A stretch of 64,000 nucleotides of DNA from Hydrogenimonas sp. SS33 (GCF_040436365.1 NZ_AP026369.1:1055501-1119500); one strand, 5' to 3'. Positions 24,525-35,219 are shown, numbered from the stretch's first letter. Numbers and translations: made by a program. The notes: generated by a model not told the origin, from the letters alone.

Positions 24525-27500
24525 TCAATCTTCCCTTATCGGCCCATAACCGCCCCCGCCCGGCGTCTCGATGCGCACCACGTCGCCGGGAAAGACCTGC
24601 AGCCGGGCCTTGGCCCCCAGGTCGCGGATGACGCCCTCCCTGATGAGGAGGTTGCGCCCCTTTTCGCCCGGTTCGCCTCCCGCCATGCCGAAGGGGGCGA
24701 AGACGCGCCGTTCGCTGAGGATGGCAAACGCCATAGGCTCAAGAAAGCGGTAGTGGCGGATGAGACTGTCCCCTCCGGCGTGCGCTCCCATGCCGCCCGA
24801 GCCGTGCCGCAGGGCGAAGGATTCGACGACGACCGGATAGCGTCGCTCCAGAATCTCCACGTCGGTGATGCGGGTGTTGGTCATGTGGGTATGGACCCCG
24901 TCGCAGCCGTCGGCCTGGGCGGTCGCCCCCGCGCCGCCGGCGATCGTCTCGTAATAGCCGAAGGCATCGTTGCCGAACGTGACGTTGTTCATGCACCCCT
25001 GGCTCGCCGCCGCTTCCCCGAACGCCCCCAGCACCACATCGACGATGCGCTGGCTGGTGGTGACGTTACCGCCCACCACCGCCGCGTCGGCGGAGGGGTT
25101 GAGCAGCGACCCTTCGGGCAGCACCAGCCGCACCGGGGCCAGCAGGCCGTCGTTGAGCGGCAGGGGACGGCGCAGCATCGCCCGCAGGGCGTAGAGCACC
25201 GCCGAACGCACGACGGAGGGCGGGGTGTTCTGGTTGCCGAAGAGCTGCGGCGACGTGCCGGTAAAATCGAAGAGCGCCTCTCCGTTGTCGTCCACGCTGA
25301 TCGCCAGCCGAATCTCCGCCCCGCCGTCGAGCCGGTCGGCAAAGGCGTAGCGCCCCGCCCGCCGGGCCAGCCACCGGCGCATCGCATTTTCGCTGACGGC
25401 CAGGATCTCGGCCATGTAGCTTCGCACACTCTCTTCGCCGCTTTGCCCCATCAGCGCCAGTACACCCTCCAGGCCCGCCCTGTTGGCGGCCAGCTGCGCC
25501 CGCAGGTCGCTGAGGTTGTCGGCGATGTTTCTGGCCCCCGCCTTTTGTAAAAGGGCGACGACCTTCTCTTCCGCCATTCGCCCCTCTTGCACCAGCGCAA
25601 AGGCTTCGATGAGCGCCCCCTCTTCGCCGATAGTCGCGGAAAAGGGGGGCATGGAGCCCGGCACCTTGCCGCCGATGTCGGCGTGATGGCCCCGGCTGGC
25701 GACCCAGAAAAGCACTTCGCCCTCCCTGACGAAGGGGGTGGCGACGGTGATGTCGGGCAGGTGGGAGCCCCCTTCGTGCGGGGCGTTGGTGATGAAACTC
25801 ACCCCCTCTTCGAAAGTGCCGAACTTTTCGATGAGCGCGCGCACGACGCTGCTCATGGAGCCCAGATGCACGGGAATGTGCGGCGCGTTGCTCACAAGCC
25901 GCCCATCAGCGTCGAAAATGGCGCAGGAGAAATCGAGGCGCTCCTTGATGTTGGTCGACACCGCGCTTTTTTGCAGCATCTGCCCCATCCTCTCGGCGAT
26001 GAAATGGAAGCGGTTTTGCATCAGCGCCAGCCGGACGCCGTCGATACCGCTCTCCGGCTCTTTCGCCCGGGGCACATCGATGTAGAGGTCGCCGAAACCG
26101 TCCACCCGCGCCCGGCAGCCGGGCTCCAGAACGATGGTGGAGGTCTCCTGCATCACAAGTGCCGGCCCGGCGATTTCGGCGCCGCTGCCCAGTGCCGCCA
26201 TTTCGTAGACCGGCGCGTCGTGCCACTCTCCCGCGAGGTAGAGGCGCTGGAAATGGATGGGGGAAGGTTTGCCCGCTTGGGGGGCGATGGTAGGGCGCGC
26301 CCATCCGTCGGTCTCGTAGGTCGCCACCAGGCGCACCGACTCGGCGATGAGCCCGCGCTCGGGCATCAAAAACCCGAACTGCCGCCGGTAGGCTTCTTCG
26401 AAAGCCGCTTTCGCCTTTTTGTATGGGACTTCGATACGGTTTTCGGCCCCCTCGTAGCGCACCGTCACCAGATAATCAAGCAAGGCCCCAGCCAGCGGCT
26501 CCTCCTCTTCAAGCCTTTCGCGCAGCGGTTCGTAGGCGGCGATGCCAAGCTTCTTTAACGGCAGTTCCACCAGCATAGAGGCGTCCCGCCGCCGTTTGGC
26601 CAGCGCCATGCCGTAGGCCGACAAAATCCCCGCGTAACGGTGGATGACGACCGTTCTTATGCCCAGCTTCTTCGCCACCGCCACCGCATGCTGCCCGCCG
26701 GCGCCGCCGAAGGCGCAGAGGCGGTGCGACGCCGCGTCGAACCCCCGCTTTTCGGTAATCTCGCGAATGGCGGCGGCCATCTGTTCGTTGGCCACTTCCA
26801 GGAATCCCTCGGCGACCGCTTCGATACTTTGGTTGAGGCGTTTCGCGATGGGTTCGAAACCCTCCCGTGCCGCCGCCACGTCAAGCGGCGCATCGCCGCC
26901 GGGGCCGAAAATGGCGGGAAAGAGGCGCGCATCGAGGCGCCCGGTGACGAGATTGGCGTCGGTAATGCTCAAAAAACCCCGCCGGCCGTAACAGAGCGGC
27001 CCCGGGTCCGCCCCGCTGCTTTCGGGCCCTACGACAAAAAGGCCGTCACGCAGGAAAAGACGGCTCCCGCCGCCGCTGGCCACCGTATGCAGATCCACCT
27101 GGGGAGCGCGGACTCTCATCCCCTCCACGGCGCTTTCGTGCCGCAGGGCGACCTGCCCGTCGTAGCGGCAGACATCGGTACTGGTTCCTCCCATGTCAAA
27201 ACCGATGAGCGGCGTGCCCTCATAAATCGACGCCAGGGCCGTCACACCCCCCGCCGGGCCGCTGAGCAGCGCCCTGGAACCGCGAAAGGCCGCCATGGCG
27301 CACAGGTCGCCGCTGCTTTGCATCATCAAGGTTTTGGCGGCGATGTTACCGTCGAAAGCCGCGCGAAACGTGTCGAGGTAGTGTTGGAGTTTCGGCGTCA
27401 GGTAGGCGTCGCACAGCGTCGTCTGCGCCCTGGCCAGGTAACCCGGCATCGGGTCCACTCCGTGGCTGCAGGTCGTTCGCATGCCCCTTCGTTCCGCTTC

Positions 27501-28043
27501 CTCTGCCACGGCCTTTTCATGCGTGTCAAAGGCGTAAGCGTGCTTGAGGCAGATGGCGATGTTTTTCGTTTTGGCGTTTTTCAGGCGCGCCTGCAGTGCG
27601 GGCAGGTCGACTGCCTTTTCAACCTCCGCCCGCCCCCGGCGCCAAAGCACCCGTTCGGGCACTTCCACGATCTCTTCATAGAGCGGTTCGGGCTTTTCAA
27701 TCTCCAGGGCGAAGAGGTCGGGGCGGCTCTGGTCACCGATGCGAAGCAGGTCTTTAAACCCCTCCGTCACCACCAGCGTCACCGGCTCGCCCTTGCGCTC
27801 CAGCAGCGCATTGGTGGCGATGGTGGTCCCCATACGGACCCAGCCGATCTTCTCGACCGGTATCTTTCGCACCTCCACGCCCAGTTCGCGAAAAACTTCG
27901 CCGATGGCGTGGCTGCACGCTTCCGGGTAGAACGGGCTTTGGCTGAGCACTTTTTTGACGATGAACCGCTCCCCCACCCGGGCGATGAGGTCGGTGAAGG
28001 TGCCGCCCCGGTCGATGGCGAATTGGATAGTTTCACCGCTCAT
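24525..28043 (-). CDS. 5-oxoprolinase-like protein (hydantoinase A-B fusion)
   Basis: 1172 residues, slightly shorter than eukaryotic-type ATP-dependent 5-oxoprolinase (~1280). N-terminal HyuA half: [38 protein letters not shown]-terminal HyuB half from about residue 650 ([44 protein letters not shown]). It opens 5-oxoproline or related lactams such as hydantoins using ATP. DNA is clearly GC-richer than the glycan region, and the gene is isolated between murC and a toxin-antitoxin pair, hinting at acquisition. Confidence 0.88.
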   Translation of the reverse strand: MSGETIQFAIDRGGTFTDLIARVGERFIVKKVLSQSPFYPEACSHAIGEVFRELGVEVRKIPVEKIGWVRMGTTIATNALLERKGEPVTLVVTEGFKDLLRIGDQSRPDLFALEIEKPEPLYEEIVEVPERVLWRRGRAEVEKAVDLPALQARLKNAKTKNIAICLKHAYAFDTHEKAVAEEAERRGMRTTCSHGVDPMPGYLARAQTTLCDAYLTPKLQHYLDTFRAAFDGNIAAKTLMMQSSGDLCAMAAFRGSRALLSGPAGGVTALASIYEGTPLIGFDMGGTSTDVCRYDGQVALRHESAVEGMRVRAPQVDLHTVASGGGSRLFLRDGLFVVGPESSGADPGPLCYGRRGFLSITDANLVTGRLDARLFPAIFGPGGDAPLDVAAAREGFEPIAKRLNQSIEAVAEGFLEVANEQMAAAIREITEKRGFDAASHRLCAFGGAGGQHAVAVAKKLGIRTVVIHRYAGILSAYGMALAKRRRDASMLVELPLKKLGIAAYEPLRERLEEEEPLAGALLDYLVTVRYEGAENRIEVPYKKAKAAFEEAYRRQFGFLMPERGLIAESVRLVATYETDGWARPTIAPQAGKPSPIHFQRLYLAGEWHDAPVYEMAALGSGAEIAGPALVMQETSTIVLEPGCRARVDGFGDLYIDVPRAKEPESGIDGVRLALMQNRFHFIAERMGQMLQKSAVSTNIKERLDFSCAIFDADGRLVSNAPHIPVHLGSMSSVVRALIEKFGTFEEGVSFITNAPHEGGSHLPDITVATPFVREGEVLFWVASRGHHADIGGKVPGSMPPFSATIGEEGALIEAFALVQEGRMAEEKVVALLQKAGARNIADNLSDLRAQLAANRAGLEGVLALMGQSGEESVRSYMAEILAVSENAMRRWLARRAGRYAFADRLDGGAEIRLAISVDDNGEALFDFTGTSPQLFGNQNTPPSVVRSAVLYALRAMLRRPLPLNDGLLAPVRLVLPEGSLLNPSADAAVVGGNVTTSQRIVDVVLGAFGEAAASQGCMNNVTFGNDAFGYYETIAGGAGATAQADGCDGVHTHMTNTRITDVEILERRYPVVVESFALRHGSGGMGAHAGGDSLIRHYRFLEPMAFAILSERRVFAPFGMAGGEPGEKGRNLLIREGVIRDLGAKARLQVFPGDVVRIETPGGGGYGPIRED

Positions 28044-28064
28044 TGCAAAAGCGAAACAGCTCCG

Positions 28065-29381
28065 TCATTTCAATCCCCTGATCTGGTAGGTGATATCGCC
28101 CGCGCCGAAAGCGACGATGAGTTCTTTATCGAAGGTTTTGAGCAGATTGCCCTCCTCGTCCAAAGCCTGGACACGGGGGCCTTCGCGATGGATGCGCGCG
28201 GCCATGGTCAGGTCGTAGCCGCCGAAAGCCCCCTGCAGGTCAATGGGCACTTCGACCTCTCCCGCCGCCCAGATGGGCAGGATGACCAGCTCGTCCACCC
28301 CGTCGAAGCAGTCGACGAAACCGGGCAGGTTGTCCATGGTACGGCTGTATTTGTGGGGCTGCCAAATGGCGCGGATCTTTCTGAACCCCCGCATATCGGC
28401 ATAGGTACGCAGCGCCTTCATCGTCGCGGCGATCTCGGTGGGATGGTGGCCGTAATCGTCGAAAATGACCGTCTCGTCGTCGTTGTAGACAATATCAAAG
28501 CGCTTCTTGATTCCTTTGTAGTTCAGCAGATTGCGCCGGATCGTCTCCACATCCATGCCTTCGTGCAGCGCCGCCAGAATCACCAGCGACGCATCCAGGG
28601 CGATATGCTCCCCAAGGCCGTAGACGTCGAAGCTCCCGAACTCCTTGAAGCGGAAGCGGGTATGGGGCTCGTCGCCGATGAGAACGTATTCGATGTTTTG
28701 AATATCCCTGCTCGGGTAGAGCCGCACCGCCTCCAGGTCGAGCTTCGAGAGAAAGGGGTCTTCGGCGTTGACGACCCGCACCTCCGCCAGCTTTAGAAAC
28801 TGCCGGTAGGCGCCGTAGAAACGCTCCAGGTCGTAGTCGTAATACTCCATGTGCTCGGGCTCGACATTGGTGACGATGGCCATATAGGGATGGCAGTTGA
28901 GAAAACTGGCGTCGCTCTCGTCCGCTTCGAAAACCACGTCATCGTTGGGCGCCGTGCGGACATTGGAATGGAACCGCTTGGAGATGGCGCCGATGACGGC
29001 GTTGGCATCTTCGAAAACCTCCGCCAGCATGGCGGAAGTGGTGCTTTTGCCGTGGGCCCCCGCCACGGCGTAGACCTTTTTCTCTTTTAAAATGAATTTC
29101 AGCGCCTCCTTGCGGGCATAGAGGGGAATGCCCAGTTCTTTGGCGCGTATGTATTCCGGATTGTTTTTGCGCACCGCCGCCGAGTGGATCACCATATCCG
29201 CCCCCTCCACCGCCTCGCCGTGGTGGGGAATGGTGATTTTCGCCCCAAATTTAAGCGCCAGTTCGTCGGTGATTTCGCTCTGGCGAATATCCGACCCGCT
29301 GATCGTATGCCCCTCTCCGGCCATGAATTTGGACAGCGCAGAAATGCCGATGCCGCCGATGCCGATGAAATGGATTTTCAT
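28065..29381 (-). CDS. murC: UDP-N-acetylmuramate-L-alanine ligase
   Basis: 438 residues. Rossmann start HFIGIGGIGISALSKF, ATP-binding AGAHGKSTTSAML, central VTNVEPEHMEYY, and DDYGHHPTEI in the C-terminal domain. It adds the first amino acid of the peptidoglycan stem peptide in the cytoplasm. The related ligase Mpl was considered, but length and the KSTTSAML motif fit MurC of this phylum. Confidence 0.92.
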   Translation of the reverse strand: MKIHFIGIGGIGISALSKFMAGEGHTISGSDIRQSEITDELALKFGAKITIPHHGEAVEGADMVIHSAAVRKNNPEYIRAKELGIPLYARKEALKFILKEKKVYAVAGAHGKSTTSAMLAEVFEDANAVIGAISKRFHSNVRTAPNDDVVFEADESDASFLNCHPYMAIVTNVEPEHMEYYDYDLERFYGAYRQFLKLAEVRVVNAEDPFLSKLDLEAVRLYPSRDIQNIEYVLIGDEPHTRFRFKEFGSFDVYGLGEHIALDASLVILAALHEGMDVETIRRNLLNYKGIKKRFDIVYNDDETVIFDDYGHHPTEIAATMKALRTYADMRGFRKIRAIWQPHKYSRTMDNLPGFVDCFDGVDELVILPIWAAGEVEVPIDLQGAFGGYDLTMAARIHREGPRVQALDEEGNLLKTFDKELIVAFGAGDITYQIRGLK

Positions 29382-29396
29382 AAGCCGATCCCAAGG

Positions 29397-29824
29397 GGTG
29401 AGAAGGTGGGAGAGTGAGAAGGTGGGAAGGTAAGAGAAAATAGAGGTCTCATGATTGGAAACTCTTTTTAAGGCTTTTGATCATTATGTGTATTCTATCG
29501 GTTTCGTCGGCCCATTGTCTCCCTCTTTCTCTTGGGATATAACCGATTTTCATGCCAATAAATATTTGGGTTTTCAATTCGGCTGCAGATGCCTGGGCCA
29601 TATCCAAAAAACGCCAACTCTCTTTTTGGGAATCTCTTTCAACACCTTCGGCAATGTTACTGGCGATGGAGAGTCCTGACCGTGTGATTTGGTCTTTAAA
29701 ACCAAAATCTTTACAATCTCGTAATCCAACGTAGATATCCGAACTCAATGCACATGCTTTTTTCCAGACATCCAAAGTTTCACATTTCATGAGGGCTTCT
29801 TTCTCACCTTCTAACTTTCTCACC
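29397..29824. mobile_element. Possible mini-cassette: four-helix-bundle gene between inverted repeats
   Basis: Left end GGTGAGAAGGTGGGAGAGTG (29397 on) and right end, read inward, GGTGAGAAAGTTAGAAGGTG (29824 down) are imperfect inverted repeats, about 20 of 27 bases matching. They bound a single gene for an S23-type four-helix-bundle protein, inserted between murC and a conserved gene on the same strand. No transposase. Calling it mobile is inference from the boundaries. Confidence 0.45.
29449..29790 (-). CDS. Four-helix-bundle protein (23S rRNA intervening-sequence type)
   Basis: About 113 residues from the ATG at 29790. The family pattern is clear: MKCETLDVWKKACALSSDIY, KDQITRSGLSIASNIAEGVER, FLDMAQASAAELKTQI. 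The family was first seen inside 23S rRNA intervening sequences and now occurs widely in isolated insertions; its function is unknown. The open frame reaches 29832, but the extra residues come from the repeat flank. Confidence 0.88.
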   Translation of the reverse strand: MKCETLDVWKKACALSSDIYVGLRDCKDFGFKDQITRSGLSIASNIAEGVERDSQKESWRFLDMAQASAAELKTQIFIGMKIGYIPRERGRQWADETDRIHIMIKSLKKSFQS

Positions 29825-29842
29825 AGCCGCAAAGCGGCGATC

Positions 29843-30424
29843 TCACCTTTTTAAAGATTCCAACTCTTTGAGAGCGCTTTCGAGGGCCTCTTTTTTCTCC
29901 TCCATGAACCCTTCGACGGAGGGTTTGAAGTTGGTCAGAAAAAAGCCGTAGGTTTCGCTGTCGTTGGGGTTTTGCGTATCGACCACCTCGTCGATGAAAT
30001 CGTCCAGGGAGGTCTGCGATGCCGCGGCGGCGATGTGGGGCATCATGGCCCGGCTGATGGTTTCGTCGTTCGCGATGTGGTGCAGCACCAGAAAGATCTC
30101 CTTGGCCCCTTTGAAATCGTTCTCGCTCCAGCGTTCGATGCCGTGTTCGTAGATGCCCCGCAGGGTGTAGAGGTCCTGTTTGTCGGAGACGTCGAAAAAA
30201 CGTTCCTGTGTCAGGTAGTCCGAGAGCCGGTCGAAGACCGTCTCCAGAATGGAGGTATAGAGTCTGTCCAGCCGCTCCGCGCCAAGGTCCAGGACAACGG
30301 CGGTATCGAGCACTTCATACATTCCGGCCACATCCTTGGCCTTGACGGCCGCCTCTTCCCTGTTGGCCAGGTCCATCATAAAAGAGGGGTCGTTCTTCAA
30401 ATCTTCGAATTCGTTTTTCTGCAT
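29843..30424 (-). CDS. Conserved hypothetical protein
   Basis: 193 residues, soluble, acidic and mostly helical (MQKNEFEDLKNDPSFMMDLANREEAAV... AKEIFLVLHHIANDE). No recognised domain; the tetratricopeptide-like spacing of helices is suggestive only. AAGCGAGGCGAAT precedes the ATG. It may have been in one unit with murC before the cassette inserted between them. Confidence 0.7.
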   Translation of the reverse strand: MQKNEFEDLKNDPSFMMDLANREEAAVKAKDVAGMYEVLDTAVVLDLGAERLDRLYTSILETVFDRLSDYLTQERFFDVSDKQDLYTLRGIYEHGIERWSENDFKGAKEIFLVLHHIANDETISRAMMPHIAAAASQTSLDDFIDEVVDTQNPNDSETYGFFLTNFKPSVEGFMEEKKEALESALKELESLKR

Positions 30425-30546
30425 ATTCGCCTCGCTTTAAAAAGTATGACATTTTACCACATACCCCCGCTTCTCCTTAGTTTGTTCAAATCAAAGTTTT
30501 GTTATTATTTATATATTCAATAACTTTCAATAAACGGCAGTAATTC

Positions 30547-31575
30547 ATGATCTTTCTTTTAATGACCATCACTTTTCTATTGACGGCAGGATGTATCCTC
30601 CTTTTTCTTCGTTTTGCACAAAAATGGGGTTTTATTGATATCCCGAATGAACGAAGTATGCATACGAACCCGATTCCCCGGGGAGCCGGCCTCTGTTTCG
30701 GCGGTATCGCGCTGACGGTTTCCCTGATCAGCGTTTTCGCCGACCTGAATCACCTTCAGCGCTATGTTTTTGTCTATACCGCCGTGGCTGTTGTCTTTGC
30801 CGCGGGCTTCATAGACGACAGATATACGGTATCGCATAAACTGAAATTTCTTTTCATCATTGCCGCTGCGTCACTGGTCGCCTTTTACGGCATCGATATC
30901 GATTCCCTGGGTCACTTCCTCGGCTACGAGATCACCTTGCCCGCTATTGTCGCCATTCCTTTTACCATTTTCGCCATTACCGGTTTCACCAATGCATTGA
31001 ATCTCACCGACGGGCTGGACGGTCTTGCGGGCATGATCTCCCTGGTCATGATGGGGGCGTTTCTCTGGATCGGCTACGTCAACCACGACGAATTGATGGT
31101 GATGCTCTCCTCCATCTTCATGGCCGCCACGGCCGCCTTCCTGCTTTTCAATTGGTATCCGGCCAAAGTCTTCATGGGTGACAGCGGCTCTCTGACCCTG
31201 GGATTCGTCATCGCCGTACTCGCCGTACGGGCCACCCATTTCATCGAACCGACCGCGGTCCTTTTCATCGTCGTACTGCCGGTTCTGGATACCTTCATCG
31301 TCATGACCCGGCGTATCCAGCGCGGCCTTTCACCCTTCGCCGCCGACAAAACCCATATGCACCACATCCTCTACAACCGCTACGAAGATGTAGCCTATAC
31401 CACCATTCTGCTCGTCTATATCCAGATCGCCTTCACCATCATCGGCGTACAACTCAGACACTCCGACGGTTTTCTCTCTCTCATCCTCTTCGGCATTCTC
31501 TTTTTCATCATGCTCAACCTTTTCGACCAGCGCATCAAACGAAGACCGAAACAGAAAAAGAGAAGATTTCTCTGA
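30547..31575 (+). CDS. wecA: WecA/TagO-like undecaprenyl-phosphate GlcNAc-1-P transferase
   Basis: 342 residues, about ten membrane segments. PNPT-family motifs: AAGFIDDRY (Mg binding), NALNLTDGLDGLAG, NWYPAKVFMGDSGSL, and the HIP-type loop THMHHIL. It starts lipid-linked glycan synthesis by moving a HexNAc-1-P onto undecaprenyl phosphate at the inner membrane. It lies 4 kb before the glycan locus and is the natural first enzyme for it. Substrate GlcNAc is inferred. Confidence 0.85.
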   Translation: MIFLLMTITFLLTAGCILLFLRFAQKWGFIDIPNERSMHTNPIPRGAGLCFGGIALTVSLISVFADLNHLQRYVFVYTAVAVVFAAGFIDDRYTVSHKLKFLFIIAAASLVAFYGIDIDSLGHFLGYEITLPAIVAIPFTIFAITGFTNALNLTDGLDGLAGMISLVMMGAFLWIGYVNHDELMVMLSSIFMAATAAFLLFNWYPAKVFMGDSGSLTLGFVIAVLAVRATHFIEPTAVLFIVVLPVLDTFIVMTRRIQRGLSPFAADKTHMHHILYNRYEDVAYTTILLVYIQIAFTIIGVQLRHSDGFLSLILFGILFFIMLNLFDQRIKRRPKQKKRRFL

Positions 31576-31597
31576 GGTAGGTTTTGTTAAAGGCAAA

Positions 31598-31615
31598 CCG
31601 CTCCGAAAGGAGCGG
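31598..31615. terminator. GAAA-tetraloop hairpin between convergent genes
   Basis: CCGCTCC-GAAA-GGAGCGG, a perfect 7-base stem between the wecA-like stop and the DUF1501 stop. On the minus strand it is followed by TTTGCCTTT; on the plus strand there is no U tract. Confidence 0.55.
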
Positions 31616-31619
31616 ATAA

Positions 31620-33005
31620 TCAGGCTTTGATAAAAGAGGGGGAATCGGTGTAGACGGTGGAGGGGTCGATGACGCCGTATCCGCCTGTGAGGACTTCCGG
31701 ATTGGTAATGCCGTAGAGAGCGTAAATCGTCGCCGCGATACTGTATGCCGGAAACTGGAACGAATCGCGTGTGGGCCTGTTGTACAGCCGGGCTTTTGGA
31801 AGCCAGTTGTGCAACTCCGTCTCACCCACAATGCCGAGAGTATTCAGATATTTTTTTCCTCCAAACCAGTAGACCGCCTGGTTGTTCCCATGATCCCACC
31901 CTTTTGAACGGTTCAGATTGAGATTGCGGCCGAAATCTCCGTAGAGGACAATATTGATATTGTCCCGTCCCTCCGCTTTCGCATGCGCCATGGCGACTTC
32001 GATCGCTTCGAACATCTCTCTGGCGCGGCTTCTGTGCAGAGGAAGTGCATCGGAATGGTCATCCCATCCACTGTGCCCTCCGGAAATGGTCACCACTTTC
32101 GTATCGGGGTTGGTCGTCAAAATCCGCATCGCCGTTTCAAATTTTTTCCCGTCTATCGTTTTGGGATACTCTACCGGGATCTCTTTCGTTCTCGCCTCTT
32201 CGATAAAATCACTGATCTCATGGCGTTGTTTGAAAACCGTATTCAATGCATCGTAATGGTTGTGCCTAAGCATCAAAGCATCCAGGCGCTCACTGTAATG
32301 CACTTCGTTGAAAAGTTTGTTGGTGGAGTAGTCACCCAGATCTACCTGCCCCTGATCATCGACTTTGTATTTGTACGGGTTGTCAAAGTTCCTGTTAAAG
32401 GAAATGGGGCGCATAAAGGTCGGCAACGGCTCCTTTGTCGCGAAATCCTGGAGCAGTTTGTAGAATCCGCCGTCGATGCAGACATTCGGGAACAGGCTTT
32501 TTTCATTGACCGCCCCATGTTGCAGCAGCACATGCATGAGCGTCGTGACGATTCCCGACTCATACCCTTTGTCGTTCCCGTGGCAGTAACGTTTCTGATT
32601 GATGCCGTGGGCGACACTGGCATGGTCGCGGTAACAGGTTCTAAAAAGTGTCAGATCTCCGTTTTCAACCATTTTCTCCAGAATATCGCCGCCCGCTTCC
32701 TGCCAGAACCCGTTTTTCGTTACGGTAAAGTCATTTTCTCCGTAGGGAATCTGTGACAGGTCGTTTTCCCTGATTTCGGGAAGATGATTCAAATTGGAGA
32801 CGGCATCGCTCATACCGCCGCCCAGGTAGACTACTATAGTCTGGGCATCGTTTTTTGCGAAAATTTCGGCATCGAAGGCTACATTTTCCAGAGGCAGGGC
32901 CGATGTGCCGTCATCGGGAATGATATCTGCCCGCAGCATGCCGGGCGCAACGGCCGCGGCAGCCGCGATTCCAATGGCACTTTTCAAAAATTCCCTTCGT
33001 TTCAT
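31620..33005 (-). CDS. DUF1501 protein with Tat signal
   Basis: 461 residues. N-terminal MKRREFLKSAIGIAAAAAVA is a classical twin-arginine signal. The body matches DUF1501 (TIVVYLGGGMSDAVSNLNHL, RDHASVAHGINQKRYCHG, TISGGHSGWDDHSDALPLH, NIVLYGDFGRN), a sulfatase/phosphatase-like fold of unknown function usually paired with DUF1800. The ATG overlaps the stop of the upstream DUF1800-like gene (ATGA). Exported folded, so it may carry a metal. Expression probably depends on the riboswitch upstream. Confidence 0.9.
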   Translation of the reverse strand: MKRREFLKSAIGIAAAAAVAPGMLRADIIPDDGTSALPLENVAFDAEIFAKNDAQTIVVYLGGGMSDAVSNLNHLPEIRENDLSQIPYGENDFTVTKNGFWQEAGGDILEKMVENGDLTLFRTCYRDHASVAHGINQKRYCHGNDKGYESGIVTTLMHVLLQHGAVNEKSLFPNVCIDGGFYKLLQDFATKEPLPTFMRPISFNRNFDNPYKYKVDDQGQVDLGDYSTNKLFNEVHYSERLDALMLRHNHYDALNTVFKQRHEISDFIEEARTKEIPVEYPKTIDGKKFETAMRILTTNPDTKVVTISGGHSGWDDHSDALPLHRSRAREMFEAIEVAMAHAKAEGRDNINIVLYGDFGRNLNLNRSKGWDHGNNQAVYWFGGKKYLNTLGIVGETELHNWLPKARLYNRPTRDSFQFPAYSIAATIYALYGITNPEVLTGGYGVIDPSTVYTDSPSFIKA

Positions 33006-35068
33006 GATGCATCTCCTCTCGTTACTTTCGTGTATGTATAAATCTCACTCTGGCGGGAAAAGTAGTCAAATGCCAACAACATGACGGCGAATTTGTCCCA
33101 CTCGCTCATCTGCTCGGTATCGATTCCCGCCTCCTTCACGATCTCCGTCAATGTTTCGGTTTCATCCCCGGTCATTTTTCTACCCACGATATCTTCAAAC
33201 ATCTCGTTGAGATAACTTTTCAGGTCCTTTCCGGGATATCGCTTTTTCAAGTCCGCCGGATTCCAGCCGTCGCCTTTTCTGTTGAGGAAAACGTTGCTTC
33301 TGATGTATTGATGCAGGCGGATGACACTGTCTGTATCCGACACACCTTCGTCCAGCCGTCCCAGCTTGTAGGTAAAAGGGGCCTGACTGCTGGGAATCAG
33401 ACAAGCTGTCAGCAGATTGCGGAATGTGGTGCCTGAGGGCTTCATATCCAACAGATGCGCCAGTCCGAAATAGAGCTCCTCTCCACTTTTGAGACGATCG
33501 GACTCCAGCAGAAATTTGTCGGAAAAGAGGATCTGTTCGAAAATATCCTGAAAGGTTTTCGGATTGGACGCCAAAATGGCAGCGGCGGCTTTTTTCTTCT
33601 CATCGCTGGAGAATGTCGGGAAAAAGAGCCCCACCAACCGGTCGACCACTGTCGGGACAAGACGCGGACTGCCTGCCACCATTTTGTAGAAATCCGTACC
33701 CGTCGTTATACCTTTGTTGAAAATCTCCACAGTTTCGCTGTTGATTTCCGCGGGATTGTTCGTATCATTGTAGAAGCGGAAGATATCTCCGTAATCTCCT
33801 TTCCCGTTCTCTTTCTCCCGCCGGACTTCCCATCTCCAGTTCCTGAGTGCTTTCGCCGCCAGAGGGACATGGGAGTCGTCATAGTCATAAAGCCAGATCT
33901 CCAGCATCTCCCTGCCGTTGTCCTCAGGGCTTCTGAAGCGTGCCCAGTTCTCTTTGGAAACCATGTGTTCATAGACGATCTGACGAATCGTCTTTTTGTC
34001 GGCCAGTGCCTTTTCAAGCCGTTCATAGTTGCTCGCAATCAGTTCCGGGAACTTGACGACACTGTCCACTTCGTAGGCGGGAGAGAACATGATCGTCTGA
34101 TCGAGCACGTAGGCGATCCATTCGTTGAAATAGGATTCACTCAGCCTCGTATAGTAGAGCGTGGAAGCGATATGGGCGAAAATTCTCCAGCGTTTTTCAA
34201 ACAGACTGTTTCCTGCTCGCGCATTGTAGGGGATTTCATATGTATCCTGATAGATCTTGTCGAGATCCGGCTGTGCTACCCCGGTCGCATGAAGTTTGTT
34301 GCGGAAATCGCTGATGAAGTGACCGCTTGCGATCTCTTTTTTGATGGTTGCTATGTCTCTTGCTTTGTAGAGAGTATTGTAGAGTTTTTTGGCGACATAG
34401 ATGCGCTGCTCTTCGCTCAACCGGTTGAACGCATTGTCGTCGAGCTGAACAAATGCAAACCGATCGGATCCGCCGCTTTTTTTCGTCTCCTCGGAGGTGA
34501 CGACCTTCTGAGGTGATTTTTCCGCCTCTTTCGCAAGGGTTTCGGCGACATGTTCTTTCGCCTCTTCCCGTGTCACGGGCCTGATCCCCTCGATTCCATA
34601 CTCCTCTTTCAGGCTTTGCACAAGCGAAGCGATCTCGTCGTCGTTTTCGGGAATTTTCTCGATTCCTTTCGCTTTCAACGCATCCGCAACCCGGGCGTCG
34701 ATGCGGATCTTTCCGCCGTCGGGATCACTGTCCAGCGACTGCAGCAGTGCCGCAACCGCAGGGTCCGTCTCCACAAAAACGACGCCGTTCTCCAGCTTGT
34801 CGGCAGGAATGGTGCGAAGGAGAATACCCCCCAGATAGAAACTGCATGCGGATCCTTTTTCAAAACGGAAGCTTCCGTCACTGTCCGTGACTCCGCTGTT
34901 GTTTCCGCACCGATAGGAGATGCCGGCCACCGCTTCATCTACATAATATCCCGTCCCGCTTGAGCGTGTCTGTTCGGTGGCACTGTTGCTGCCGTTGCTG
35001 CCGCCGCAGCCGGTCAGAAACAGCACCGCCAATGCGGGGATGACAACTGTCAGCCAAAATTTCTTCAT
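33002..35068 (-). CDS. DUF1800-like lipoprotein
   Basis: 688 residues. Start ATG 35068 has a strong GGAGGAAAACG ahead and begins a lipoprotein signal (MKKFWLTVVIPALAVLFLTGC, lipobox Cys 21). After a ~190-residue region like a surface carbohydrate- or adhesion-type module, the DUF1800-type helical body starts (SEEQRIYVAKKLYNTLY, RFRSPEDNGREMLEIWLYDY). DUF1800/DUF1501 pairs occur in many Gram-negatives and are exported; roles are not established. This copy is divergent from typical DUF1800. Preceded by a ~300-base leader with a c-di-GMP-type aptamer. Confidence 0.78.
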   Translation of the reverse strand: MKKFWLTVVIPALAVLFLTGCGGSNGSNSATEQTRSSGTGYYVDEAVAGISYRCGNNSGVTDSDGSFRFEKGSACSFYLGGILLRTIPADKLENGVVFVETDPAVAALLQSLDSDPDGGKIRIDARVADALKAKGIEKIPENDDEIASLVQSLKEEYGIEGIRPVTREEAKEHVAETLAKEAEKSPQKVVTSEETKKSGGSDRFAFVQLDDNAFNRLSEEQRIYVAKKLYNTLYKARDIATIKKEIASGHFISDFRNKLHATGVAQPDLDKIYQDTYEIPYNARAGNSLFEKRWRIFAHIASTLYYTRLSESYFNEWIAYVLDQTIMFSPAYEVDSVVKFPELIASNYERLEKALADKKTIRQIVYEHMVSKENWARFRSPEDNGREMLEIWLYDYDDSHVPLAAKALRNWRWEVRREKENGKGDYGDIFRFYNDTNNPAEINSETVEIFNKGITTGTDFYKMVAGSPRLVPTVVDRLVGLFFPTFSSDEKKKAAAAILASNPKTFQDIFEQILFSDKFLLESDRLKSGEELYFGLAHLLDMKPSGTTFRNLLTACLIPSSQAPFTYKLGRLDEGVSDTDSVIRLHQYIRSNVFLNRKGDGWNPADLKKRYPGKDLKSYLNEMFEDIVGRKMTGDETETLTEIVKEAGIDTEQMSEWDKFAVMLLAFDYFSRQSEIYTYTKVTRGDAS

Positions 35069-35219
35069 CGTTTTCCTCCGTTTTTCAGCCTCTATGGGCA
35101 ATTCCGTGAGTATTATAGTACACACGGTGCGCAGAAAGAGTGAATTTTCATTTTCGTTAATGAAAGATCACTCACATTCACATTGTCAACCGTTTTGTAA
35201 ATCGGGAAGGATGTTCGGG

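Noticed and set aside
26640-28796. A 718-codon open frame on the plus strand across the 5-oxoprolinase gene
   Set aside because: It is a low-complexity antisense frame (rich in Gly, Arg, His) produced by the GC-rich codons of the real gene, with no recognisable domain.
28065-29381. Mpl (murein peptide ligase) instead of MurC
   Set aside because: Length, KSTTSAML motif and the phylum's usual gene content fit MurC.
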